Source: Planctomyces sp. | GTDB taxonomy: Bacteria > Planctomycetota > Planctomycetia > Planctomycetales > Planctomycetaceae | DNA: 64,000 nt | Assembly (NCBI GenBank): GCA_016795105.1 | Contig: JAEUIH010000002.1 | Span: 62,001-126,000 of the forward strand | Reading direction: 5' to 3' | Part shown: positions 34,538 to 43,258 of the stretch, in pieces | How positions within the stretch are numbered: the stretch's first letter is position 1 | Layout: each line of letters opens with the position of its first letter | Notes under the pieces: generated by a model | The model's input: the letters and a program-made list of their open reading frames with translations, nothing else | Databases searched by the model: none | Told to the model about the DNA's origin: nothing | Position numbers and translations under genes: made by a program

Positions 34538-35998
34538 ATGGTGACATTGATGCCCTGCCTTCAATCCAGCCCTGCTGTTTTTGCTGCTGTCATTTGTTTC
34601 ACAATTCATGCAGCATTCTCCGCACCCTCTGTGAATGCTCAAAACTCCGCACCAGGTGAATCTCACGGAGTGAGTTATTACCGCTCGGTCAGGCCGATCC
34701 TGCAACGCCGCTGTTCCGGCTGTCACTTTGCCGGAAAACGCGAAGGTGGACTGTCTGTTGTCAACGTCGCAGATCTGTTAACAGGTGGTGAAGGCGGTCC
34801 TGCACTCGTCGCTGGAAAGCCGGACGACAGTCACCTGGTCAGTTATGTTTCGGGCGAGAAGCCTGAAATGCCGTTGAACGCCGAACCGTTGAAGCCAGCA
34901 GAAGTTGAAACACTTCGAACATGGATCGCTCAGGGAGCTGAAGACGATACTCCAGCGTCGCTTGGAAATCCGATCTCTGCAGAAAACCCACCGGTTTACA
35001 AGTCACCTCCAGTCATCACTTCCATTGACTATTCACCGGACGGTCAGTGGATTGCGGTATCCGGCTACCATGAAGTTCTGCTTCATCAGCTGAGTGGAGC
35101 CGGTGAAACGGCAGTTCGAAGACTGGTTGGCCGGTCTCAGCGAATTGAATCGCTCAGCTTTTCACCAGACGGCAAACTGCTCGCTGTGGCGGGTGGGACT
35201 CCATCATTGTTTGGCGAAGTTCAAATTTGGTCCCTCGCGGATGGAAAACTGCTGCAGTCGGTCACCATGTCTCACGACACACTTTTTGGGATTTCATTCA
35301 ACGCAGATTCCACACTTGTCGCTTTTGGCGGGGCCGACAATCGTCTCAGAGCAATGGAAGTAGCGACCGGGAAGGTGGTCATGCAGATGGATGCTCATAG
35401 TGACTGGGTTCTCGGAACAACGTTCTCGCTGAAGAACGACCATCTGCTGAGTGTAAGCCGCGATCGATCGATGAAGCTGACCATTGTTGCAAATGGGCAG
35501 TTTGTGGATAACGTCACAAGCATTACTCCGGGAGCATTAAAGGGAGGACTTGTGGACGTTCAGCGACATCCGACGGCAGAAGAAGTACTGACCGCGGGGT
35601 CAGATGGCGAACCTCGTCTATATAAGATTTTCAGAACTCAGGCTCGCGTCATCGGCGACGACTTCAATCTCGTTCGAGCGTTTCCTGCCTTGCCTGGACG
35701 CGTTTGTGACCTGGATTTTTCTGCAAGCGGCGATAAGTTCGTCTGTGGTTCAAGCACTGCGCTCGGCGGTGCTGCCAGAATCTACACAACAACAGACGCT
35801 GCAAAAACCATTGATCTGCCGGAAATCAAAGTTCCAGTCTACGCCGTTTCCTTCCGACCTGACGAACAGCAGGTTGCAGTGGCCGGTTTCGATGGAATTG
35901 TGCGACTCTACAATGCCTCAAACGGACAACTGGAACGAAGTCTTGTGTCTGTGCCGGTCCCGGCCGTGACTGCTCAGGCAACTGCCGAGTCGAATTAG
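34538..35998 (+). CDS. PSCyt1 cytochrome-WD40 fusion
   Basis: 486 aa from ATG 34538. The next ATG at 34550 is also possible, and the frame is open to 34451. A hydrophobic signal (FAAVICFTIHAAFSA) precedes a PSCyt1 domain with C59-S-G-C62-H63 and the MPLNAEPLKPAEVETLRTWI block. A WD40 propeller then runs to the end, for example ITSIDYSPDGQWIAVSGYHE and VYAVSFRPDEQQVAVAGFDG. Unlike the paralogue at 26683 it lacks the coiled-coil rod. It is followed after 98 bp by a PSCyt2/PSD1 gene on the same strand, so gene order is reversed relative to the 24-29 kb pair. It is probably a periplasmic heme protein. Confidence 0.9.
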   Translation: MVTLMPCLQSSPAVFAAVICFTIHAAFSAPSVNAQNSAPGESHGVSYYRSVRPILQRRCSGCHFAGKREGGLSVVNVADLLTGGEGGPALVAGKPDDSHLVSYVSGEKPEMPLNAEPLKPAEVETLRTWIAQGAEDDTPASLGNPISAENPPVYKSPPVITSIDYSPDGQWIAVSGYHEVLLHQLSGAGETAVRRLVGRSQRIESLSFSPDGKLLAVAGGTPSLFGEVQIWSLADGKLLQSVTMSHDTLFGISFNADSTLVAFGGADNRLRAMEVATGKVVMQMDAHSDWVLGTTFSLKNDHLLSVSRDRSMKLTIVANGQFVDNVTSITPGALKGGLVDVQRHPTAEEVLTAGSDGEPRLYKIFRTQARVIGDDFNLVRAFPALPGRVCDLDFSASGDKFVCGSSTALGGAARIYTTTDAAKTIDLPEIKVPVYAVSFRPDEQQVAVAGFDGIVRLYNASNGQLERSLVSVPVPAVTAQATAESN

Positions 35999-36096
35999 TA
36001 CCCTTTCAGCCAACAGTCTCTGACTGGCTGATATGCCAGTCATTCAGTGACCTGATGACAGATTCCCTGATCGAAGGATCGGAGTATTCGCGAACT

Positions 36097-38598
36097 ATGA
36101 AACGATATGCTGTCTGCAGTTTGTTAAGAGTTACGATGCTCGCGGCATCACTGTTTGCCTGTAAGCCATCAGTTGGCCTGTCGCAGGATCCACCGCCTGC
36201 TGCCGAGGCAGGGAGTGAGTCCGTTGCCGGGCAGGAACGAGTATTTCAGTCGCTGGAGATTTACCCATCCCAGGTCAATATCAGTTCGATTCGTGATTCT
36301 CGTCGGATTGTAGTCACTGGAATTCTGGCAAACGGTGATCGGGTTGACCTGACATCCGACGCTGCTCTAAGCACTGACGCGCCCCAGGTTCGGATTTCTG
36401 CGGATTCTTACATTGAACCCGTGCAGGTCGGAACATGTGTGGTGAAAGTCTCTGCCGCCGGGTTGTCCGCCGAAGTGGCTGTGTCGGTTCAGTCCGTTGA
36501 TCCGATTGCGGTCGATTTTATCCGCGAAGTCAATCCGATTCTGAGTAAAGTCGGATGTAATCAGGGAACGTGTCACGGTTCTCAGGCTGGCAAGAATGGC
36601 TTTAAGTTGTCGCTTCGCGGATACGACTCGGTCTATGACTACAGGGCGCTCGTGGACGACATTTCCGGACGAAGATTCAATCGGTCGGAGCCTTCGCAGA
36701 GCCTCATGCTGCTGAAGCCGACACAGGGTGTGCCTCACGAAGGTGGTTTCCTGTTTGACGAGGAGTCTCGTTATTACAGGATTTTGGAACAATGGATCGC
36801 CGAAGGTTGTCAGTATGAGGGAAATCCTGCTCGAGTTACGAGAATCGACGTCTACCCGCCAACACCGCTGCTTCAGCGTCGCGGAGACCGTCAACAGTTG
36901 ATTGTGATCGCAACGTACTCGGATGGGTCAACTCGCGATGTAACTCGCGAGTCAGTATTTGAGACAAGCAATTTTGAAGTTGCCACAGTGTCAAAACAGG
37001 GGCTCATCAACGCTGTGCGTCGAGGCGAAGCTGCTGCTCTTGTAAGATTTGAAGGTAATTATGCGGCTGCACCCGTCTCGATCCTGGGCAATCGAGAAGG
37101 TTATCAGTGGGTTCCTTCTGAGGAATATAATTACATCGATGCTCTGGTGAATGCCAAGCTTCAGAGAATGAAAATTCTCCCATCGGCAGTCGCAGATGAT
37201 GCGGAGTTCCTTCGCCGTGTGTACCTCGACATCACCGGGTCAACACCGTCGATCGAAGAAGTGAATGCCTTCCTGACAGACCCGACAGAGACAGTCGCAA
37301 AACGAACTGCACTTGTTGATCGACTTCTGAATAGCCCGCTGTATGTGGAACACTGGACTCTAAAGTGGAGTGACCTGCTCCTTAGCCGACGAAAGACGAT
37401 CACCGAGAAGGGTGTTTGGTCATTCAGAAACTGGATTCGAAATGAGATTGCTTCCAATCGACCTTACAACGAATTCGCCTCAGAGCTCATCACAGCATCC
37501 GGCAGTACATTTGAGAATCCGGCTGCGAACTACTATCGGATCGCTCGTGAGCCGAAACTGGTTATGGAAAACATGACTCAGGTGTTTCTCGGAACACGCT
37601 TTAACTGTAATCAGTGTCATGACCACCCCTTTGAACGCTGGACTCAGCGACAGTACTACGATCTTGCAGCCTATTTTGCTGATGTCGGTCGAAAACCAAT
37701 TGGCGATGGTGATGAGATCATCTTTACACTGGCAACACCGGATGCCGTGATTAATCCGGACACGAATCAGCCTGTTGATCCTCGGTTCCCGTTCCAGCAT
37801 GAAGGCGCGGTAAACTCCACGGCCAGCCGTCGTACTCAACTGGCTCAATGGCTGACCTCCGGCAACAATCCGTACTTTGCAAAGAGTGCTGTCAATCGCT
37901 ACTGGAGTTACTTCCTCGGACGCGGGATTATTGATCCCGTCGACGACATTCGCGCCAGCAATCCGCCATCAAATCCCGAGTTGCTGGATGCACTGACGAA
38001 GGATTTTATGGAGAACGGGTACGATATCCGTCGTTTGATTCGAACCATTTGTCTTTCTGCCACGTACCAGAGAAGTCTGACGTCAAACGAATGGAACGAT
38101 GACGACAAGACCAATTTTTCTCATGCATTGCCTCGCCGATTGGCCGCTGAACAATTGTTCGATGCAATTATTCAGGCAACCGGAGCACCTAGAAACCTGC
38201 CAGGCGTGCCAGAGGGCTTCCGAGCAGCTCAACTGCCCGATCCTCAGGTTGAAGTCGCGTTTCTTGACATGTTCGGACGTCCGCCTCGTGAGTCTCCATG
38301 CGAGTGCGAACGGAACAGCGATGTCAGTCTTGGCCAGACGCTGAATATGATCAATGGACCAACCATCAGTGATGCGATTGTTCATCCTGAAGGTGTGATC
38401 GCAACCACAATTCGCAGTGGTGCAACCAACGAAAAGCTGATCGAAACAATCTACATGTCAACATTGTGTCGAAAGCCGTCGGCTGAAGAACTGCAGAAGA
38501 CAGTGGAGTACTTCAACTCGGTGAATCAACCATCGGAAGCCGCCGAAGACTTGATGTGGGCCTTGATCAATAGTCCTGGATTTCTCTTCAATCGATAG
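36097..38598 (+). CDS. PSCyt2/PSD1 (DUF1549/DUF1553) protein with Ig-like domains
   Basis: 833 aa from ATG 36097 (MKRYAVCSLLRVTMLAASLF, signal peptide). Order: BIG2-like domain (about 50-135), a cytochrome-like segment with CNQGTCHGSQAGKNGFKLSL, a second Ig-like domain (LIVIATYSDGSTRDVT), and DUF1549 (about 350-560) with the heme motif CNQCHDHPFERW. DUF1553 (about 600-830) has YWSYFLGRGIIDPVDDIR and PCECERNSDVSLGQTLNMI. It is close in layout to the 24079 gene, so the two are paralogues. It probably works with the PSCyt1-WD40 protein encoded just upstream. A longer frame from 36055 lacks a signal at its start. Confidence 0.92.
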   Translation: MKRYAVCSLLRVTMLAASLFACKPSVGLSQDPPPAAEAGSESVAGQERVFQSLEIYPSQVNISSIRDSRRIVVTGILANGDRVDLTSDAALSTDAPQVRISADSYIEPVQVGTCVVKVSAAGLSAEVAVSVQSVDPIAVDFIREVNPILSKVGCNQGTCHGSQAGKNGFKLSLRGYDSVYDYRALVDDISGRRFNRSEPSQSLMLLKPTQGVPHEGGFLFDEESRYYRILEQWIAEGCQYEGNPARVTRIDVYPPTPLLQRRGDRQQLIVIATYSDGSTRDVTRESVFETSNFEVATVSKQGLINAVRRGEAAALVRFEGNYAAAPVSILGNREGYQWVPSEEYNYIDALVNAKLQRMKILPSAVADDAEFLRRVYLDITGSTPSIEEVNAFLTDPTETVAKRTALVDRLLNSPLYVEHWTLKWSDLLLSRRKTITEKGVWSFRNWIRNEIASNRPYNEFASELITASGSTFENPAANYYRIAREPKLVMENMTQVFLGTRFNCNQCHDHPFERWTQRQYYDLAAYFADVGRKPIGDGDEIIFTLATPDAVINPDTNQPVDPRFPFQHEGAVNSTASRRTQLAQWLTSGNNPYFAKSAVNRYWSYFLGRGIIDPVDDIRASNPPSNPELLDALTKDFMENGYDIRRLIRTICLSATYQRSLTSNEWNDDDKTNFSHALPRRLAAEQLFDAIIQATGAPRNLPGVPEGFRAAQLPDPQVEVAFLDMFGRPPRESPCECERNSDVSLGQTLNMINGPTISDAIVHPEGVIATTIRSGATNEKLIETIYMSTLCRKPSAEELQKTVEYFNSVNQPSEAAEDLMWALINSPGFLFNR

Positions 38599-38613
38599 AA
38601 TGCGACGGCAGTC

Positions 38614-39036
38614 ATGGAATTGATTCGAGCGGCGGACTCCGGGTTCGTACCGGCCTCACATGAGGACCCCCGTAACCCGGGGGTTCTTAAACGAGTCATC
38701 GCGACTGCAGCCCGATTTCAGGACGGCCACGTGCAAATGCTGAACTGGGCCAGACTTCCGGCAGGTTCATCGTTTCGCCCCCACTACCACGAAGATATGC
38801 AGGAAGTGTTTGTTCTCGTGTCCGGTCACGTAACAATGACCGGGCAGAACAAAATTACCGGCGACGACAGGAACTCCATTCAGGGCTTTTCCGTCGAGAT
38901 GTGGCCAGGCGATACAGTGATCGTTGATCCCCGTGAAGTGCACCAAATGACGAACCCTGCGGAGACAGATGCGGAGTATCTGGTGTTTGGGATTTCCTCC
39001 ATGCAGGGCGGCAAGACAGTTCTTTCAGAGATGTAG
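38614..39036 (+). CDS. Cupin-domain protein
   Basis: 140 aa, a single small beta-barrel. The metal-binding cupin motif 1 reads FRPHYHEDMQEVFVLVSGHV (two His, a Glu), and motif 2 is PGDTVIVDPREVHQMTNP with the third His. All metal ligands are present. Such proteins are dioxygenases, isomerases or sensors, and the substrate cannot be told. The gene starts 15 bp after the DUF1553 gene and may be cotranscribed. It is followed by a VOC-family gene. Confidence 0.88.
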   Translation: MELIRAADSGFVPASHEDPRNPGVLKRVIATAARFQDGHVQMLNWARLPAGSSFRPHYHEDMQEVFVLVSGHVTMTGQNKITGDDRNSIQGFSVEMWPGDTVIVDPREVHQMTNPAETDAEYLVFGISSMQGGKTVLSEM

Positions 39037-39188
39037 CCGCCAGGTCACGCAGTAAACTCGTTTATCTCCCAGTCATTTTTTGCATTCGATGTCGATTGGC
39101 TGAATGTCCGATCGATCAATGGCTGACTCGACGAACGTACGATTCCGAACATAACCGACGCCTCCGGAAAAATTCTCAGGAGCCCACT

Positions 39189-39623
39189 GTGAAATCAGCT
39201 CAAATTACCCCCTATCTGTTCTTTGCCGGCCGCTGCGAAGAAGCCATCGAATTTTATGGCAAAACGCTGGGTGCCGAGAAGTTATTTCTGATGTACTTTA
39301 AGGAGAGTCCTGATCCAACGCCGCCGGGTGTCCTTCAGGACGGCTTTGAAAACAAAGTGATGCATGCCACCATTCGGATTGGCGAGAGCCTCGTCATGGC
39401 GTCCGATGGGTGTGATGACAAAACAAAGTTTGAAGGATTCAGGCTTGCTGTCTCGTTTCCAACAGAAGCAGAGGCTCAAACAGCCTTCGAATCGCTGTCG
39501 GCCGGAGGACAGATTGAAATGCCTCTGACAAAAACCTTCTGGTCCCCCTGCTTTGGTATGCTGACGGACAAATTTGGCGTCGCCTGGATGGTGTCCATGG
39601 CCGAACAGCCACCAGAAAAGTAG
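39189..39623 (+). CDS. VOC (glyoxalase/PhnB-like) superfamily protein
   Basis: 144 aa starting with GTG at 39189, which has AGGAG 7 nt upstream, a good reason to reject the longer frame to 39096. The sequence follows the PhnB/DUF1428-like pattern: ITPYLFFAGRCEEAIEFYGK at the N-terminus, HATIRIGESLVMASD in the middle and FWSPCFGMLTDKFGVAWMVS at the end. The paired beta-alpha-beta modules normally form a metal site, but a full ligand set is not obvious here. The function is unknown, and these proteins are often annotated as 3-demethylubiquinone methyltransferase-like on weak grounds. Confidence 0.88.
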   Translation: MKSAQITPYLFFAGRCEEAIEFYGKTLGAEKLFLMYFKESPDPTPPGVLQDGFENKVMHATIRIGESLVMASDGCDDKTKFEGFRLAVSFPTEAEAQTAFESLSAGGQIEMPLTKTFWSPCFGMLTDKFGVAWMVSMAEQPPEK

Positions 39624-39691
39624 CCATCACGCTTCGCGGGATGAACGACCGCCTGGTCCGTCCATCGCAAACGCTGCCTCGATCGCATCCA

Positions 39692-39725
39692 GATTTAGCC
39701 TGGGCATTTTTGCCAGAGCACAATC
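39692..39725 (-). repeat. Decayed solitary copy of the hairpin repeat
   Basis: GATTTAGCCTGGGCATTTTT followed by GCCAGAGCACAATCC matches the array A1 unit (TGTAGCTTGGGCATTCCTGC, CCGAGCACATCC) with several changes. The stem has shrunk to GGCA/TGCC with a changed loop. It lies between the VOC gene and the 3' end of the large heme protein gene. Confidence 0.6.
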
Positions 39726-39793
39726 CGGTGTTGAATCGCTGCGCTGAACGGAGCACAAAGTTGCCATTTCGACAGACTGGCAGTTTCGACAAG

Positions 39794-42700
39794 CTATAGA
39801 GACAGCAAATACGCGTTGAGATCTGCCAGCGCCGCAGGATAAGAGTCTTTCAGAAGTCCCGCTGGCATTAACGAGGCTCGCTGAGCATGACGGGATTCAA
39901 TGTCTCGAGCCTCAATACGGTACGTCTTGTGTTCCGCATCTCGCAGCAGCATTCCGTCCACGGATTCATAGACGATCAGGCCGGAGAACACTTTTCCACT
40001 GGTTGTGACCACAGAGGTTGTCTGATACCTCGGAGAGATGTCGCGATTGGGATCTACAATAGCAGCAAAGAGATCATCTCGAGAGAATCGTTTTGTGACG
40101 CCCGTCAGGTCCGGGCCGAGAGCTCTGCGGCCGCCGTGGCATTTTGCACAGGACAGCTTTTCAAACAGCTTCTTACCTCGTTCAAGGTCACCATTCTCCC
40201 AGGTGACCTTTGGCAGCATTTCGAATGTCTTCTTTGCAGTGTCATCTGCCGTTGTCGGGACGAAGTCCGGAAACCGTTCCTTCAAAACCTGCTGCCACGC
40301 CTGCATTGACTCAGGCTGAGGTTTGTGTCCATCCGGACCAAAAACAAAAGCGGGACTTTTACCGGTGTTGTTCTGAAGCAGTCGAATGACAGACTCACGG
40401 ATTTGAAACTCACGAGTATCGTTGATCAGTCTGCGAGCAGTTGCCAGCAGAAGGTATTGCTCTGCCGGATCGTTACTTCTGGGCAGCGTCTTGAGAGCGG
40501 TAACGCAGGCATCAACCGCATTGATCTGAGTCGATTCCAGACCACTGACGAACAGCGGACGATCTTCGCGAACGGGCTTCTCTGCCAGAACCATGAGCAC
40601 GGAGCTGCGAACCGAAAGATTATCGAGTTGACTTCGGAGCAGTTGCTGATGTTCAGGGTTCTGTGATTCCCCGAGCAGGAATACAACATCGTTACTCCAC
40701 GCATAGTCAGGATCTGCCTGAATGGCTGCCACGAAGGAGTCGATCACTTTGGGGACGAGAGGTTGCGGAATCTGAGACAGGTAAATTGTGTGTCCCGGCA
40801 GGCCAAGTCCCGGCTGTTCCGCGAGAAACGAAGGCATTGCCGGGTCTACAACACACAGTGCATTGTAAAGTTCTCCCATGCGATCATCCCAGTTCGTGTC
40901 CTGCCGGAGTCCCAATGCCTTAATCTTATGGTCAATTCCGAGAAGGGATTTCGCAACAGCGCGACTGTCGTCCGCTGTACGATCCAGTTCAAACCGTGAC
41001 AGAGCTGCGAGTCGATGAATATCGTCAGCCGGTGATGACTGATCAGTGATTCCCGACAGAATTGACGTCAGCAGATCTCGGTTGAGGGGCGTCGTCATGG
41101 CAAACAATCGAATCAGCTCCGTATCCAGCGCACTGTCCCCGGACGGAAAGACAGACGCCAGTTCTGTGCGAATCGGATTCAGTTCAAGATCATACCTGCT
41201 GAGTGATGCTCGAGGCGTGTAGCTGTCAAACATTGGTGGATGTGTGGCGGCAGGTCCGACATCACCAAGAGCAAGCTGAACGACACGCAGAGCATCGCGG
41301 CGAAGTTCTATGGGTTGTTCCGATGATGCCACCACCGCTGCGGCGAATTTTGCTGCGTCGAGATTTACCTGATCTGTTCGTAACTGGATTCCAAGGAAAG
41401 TCCAGATTGTGGCTCGCGGGTTGCCGGTTGTGAGTTTAATCAGGTTCTTCTGAAGGTCGGGAGACATTCGTGCAATCAGGTAAGCAGCGGCTCGGCGGAC
41501 ATCCCTCGACTCAGAACTCAGTGCTGCCGAAATCTGCGGAGTCAGCTGTTGATAGACTGAGTCTGCAGTCACTGACGTCAGCGCCTCCAATGAGACACGT
41601 TGAACGAATGGATCCCGATCGGCCAGCAGCTTCTTCATCAGAGTCAGGTCGGGAGTTTCCGGCTGTGACCGGCCCAGAGCCCAGGCGGTTCTGGCACGAA
41701 CAAGTGTTGAGCCCGCAGATGTGAGTTTCGTAGCGGTTGCAGGATCAAGCCCTTTGAAGACTTCAACAAGAATTTCGATGGCACGGACGCGTTCTGTTAC
41801 CTTTCGAGTCTCTTCGAGAGCGGCCGTCCTGAATGGTTCGGCTCCGAGTTTCACGGCGATCGGCGCCCAGGTCGCTCTCGACCAGCTGCTCAGAGGTTGA
41901 TGAGCCTGCAGCACCTGATCGACGGGCTGTGGCGATTCACCGGATTTCAGGGAGTCATTGTCCTGCTCTGTTCCATCCCAGACGATGCGGAATACGCTTC
42001 CTCGCGTACCACGTCCTCCAACACAGACGAACAGGCTGCCATCCGGTGCGACTTCGATGTCCGTGGGTGCGAACCCGAACTGGTTTTGCCCGACTGCAAA
42101 CTCTTCCGGTTCAGACTTCCAGACGGCATTCTGGATCGTCAGTGGGACTGTGTGGATTCGACCAAGAGTCCAGTCAAGGACGAACAGTGCGTTATGATAC
42201 TTTGGTGGGAACTTAGTGTGCTGGTAGCAGACAACACCGGTGGGTGACCCTCGTCCAAATGCTCCATAGACCGGAGGCATGTCGGGGTAATTTTCGGGTC
42301 GTTTCCAGCCTGTGCTGACCCACCCCGCGTCAGACATCGGCAGTACGTGAAATACTCGAGTCGGCAGATACCATGGGAGTGAAATGTCTCGTTCGTCATC
42401 ACTGTCGTAAGTGAAGAATTCGCCGAATGGTGAAATTGCAAAATCGTACGCATTTCGGAAACCATCTGCGACAATCTCGCCTCCTGTCAAATCGGGCTTC
42501 AGGCGGATCAGTGTCCCATTAACAGGTTTGCGAATCGGAGATGTTGGCATCGTGGCATACGTTGATGTTACACCTGCAAAGTTGCCCGCGATGATGTACC
42601 ACCACCCGTCCGGGCCTTTTTGAATCGAATGGACATGATGTTCGCCTCCTGCTGCAATCCTGAGAAACACTTCCGGCGGACCATCGGCAATATCATTGCG

Positions 42701-43081
42701 ATCGTCATCCCGAAAGATCTGCAGACCTTCGTCACCGGAGCACATTAAACTCCGGCCCAGCCAGAACATACCCTGGGAGCCAGTGACTGGCTTATCGGAA
42801 AACTGTTGAAAAGACTCTGCCTTTCCATCTCCGTCTGCATCAATCAGAATTCGGATATATCCAGGTCCTGACACAACGACTCGACCCTGCGAATCGATTG
42901 TCATGCTGTGAATGTCGTGGGCCAGTTCATCGTCGGCGAAGAGCTCAACATGGAAGCCTTCCGGGACTCGAATCCCGCTTTCATCTGCTTTGGCGGTTGG
43001 GATGCAGGCGACGACTGACATGACGAGAAAAAGCAGGGCCGACGCCTGATTTGTCCCGACGGAAAAGGAATGCTGTTTCAT
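39794..43081 (-). CDS. PVC-type heme-binding CxxCH protein with propeller and HEAT repeats
   Basis: 1095 aa from the ATG at 43081 (MKQHSFSVGTNQASALLFLV, signal peptide). An N-terminal six-bladed beta-propeller (about 30-370) has the membrane-bound-dehydrogenase pattern GIRVPEGFHVELFADDELAH, GPGYIRILIDADGDGKAE and FAISPFGEFFTYDSDDERD. A long helical region with HEAT-like repeats follows (about 390-900). The C-terminal cytochrome c domain has C978-A-K-C981-H982 and GPDLTGVTKRFSRDDLFAAI. The family is a hallmark of Planctomycetota/Verrucomicrobia and is thought to oxidise sugars or alcohols in the periplasm, but few members are characterised. A GTG 27 nt upstream is a less likely start. It is divergent from the GT39-like gene. 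Confidence 0.92.
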   Translation of the reverse strand: MKQHSFSVGTNQASALLFLVMSVVACIPTAKADESGIRVPEGFHVELFADDELAHDIHSMTIDSQGRVVVSGPGYIRILIDADGDGKAESFQQFSDKPVTGSQGMFWLGRSLMCSGDEGLQIFRDDDRNDIADGPPEVFLRIAAGGEHHVHSIQKGPDGWWYIIAGNFAGVTSTYATMPTSPIRKPVNGTLIRLKPDLTGGEIVADGFRNAYDFAISPFGEFFTYDSDDERDISLPWYLPTRVFHVLPMSDAGWVSTGWKRPENYPDMPPVYGAFGRGSPTGVVCYQHTKFPPKYHNALFVLDWTLGRIHTVPLTIQNAVWKSEPEEFAVGQNQFGFAPTDIEVAPDGSLFVCVGGRGTRGSVFRIVWDGTEQDNDSLKSGESPQPVDQVLQAHQPLSSWSRATWAPIAVKLGAEPFRTAALEETRKVTERVRAIEILVEVFKGLDPATATKLTSAGSTLVRARTAWALGRSQPETPDLTLMKKLLADRDPFVQRVSLEALTSVTADSVYQQLTPQISAALSSESRDVRRAAAYLIARMSPDLQKNLIKLTTGNPRATIWTFLGIQLRTDQVNLDAAKFAAAVVASSEQPIELRRDALRVVQLALGDVGPAATHPPMFDSYTPRASLSRYDLELNPIRTELASVFPSGDSALDTELIRLFAMTTPLNRDLLTSILSGITDQSSPADDIHRLAALSRFELDRTADDSRAVAKSLLGIDHKIKALGLRQDTNWDDRMGELYNALCVVDPAMPSFLAEQPGLGLPGHTIYLSQIPQPLVPKVIDSFVAAIQADPDYAWSNDVVFLLGESQNPEHQQLLRSQLDNLSVRSSVLMVLAEKPVREDRPLFVSGLESTQINAVDACVTALKTLPRSNDPAEQYLLLATARRLINDTREFQIRESVIRLLQNNTGKSPAFVFGPDGHKPQPESMQAWQQVLKERFPDFVPTTADDTAKKTFEMLPKVTWENGDLERGKKLFEKLSCAKCHGGRRALGPDLTGVTKRFSRDDLFAAIVDPNRDISPRYQTTSVVTTSGKVFSGLIVYESVDGMLLRDAEHKTYRIEARDIESRHAQRASLMPAGLLKDSYPAALADLNAYLLSL

Positions 43082-43258
43082 ACGGAAATTCCGAGGTAAA
43101 CTTCTCACGCTGGTTGCAATTCAGGCGTCTTATATACGGAATTGTGTTTTAGAGGGCAGACCAACATCGAATAAGGCTGTTTCTCTGAGTGCTGTTTTTC
43201 CGACTTCTCAGAAAAACCGTTGAAATGTTGTGTGGCTGGATTACGGAGCGATTTCTCA

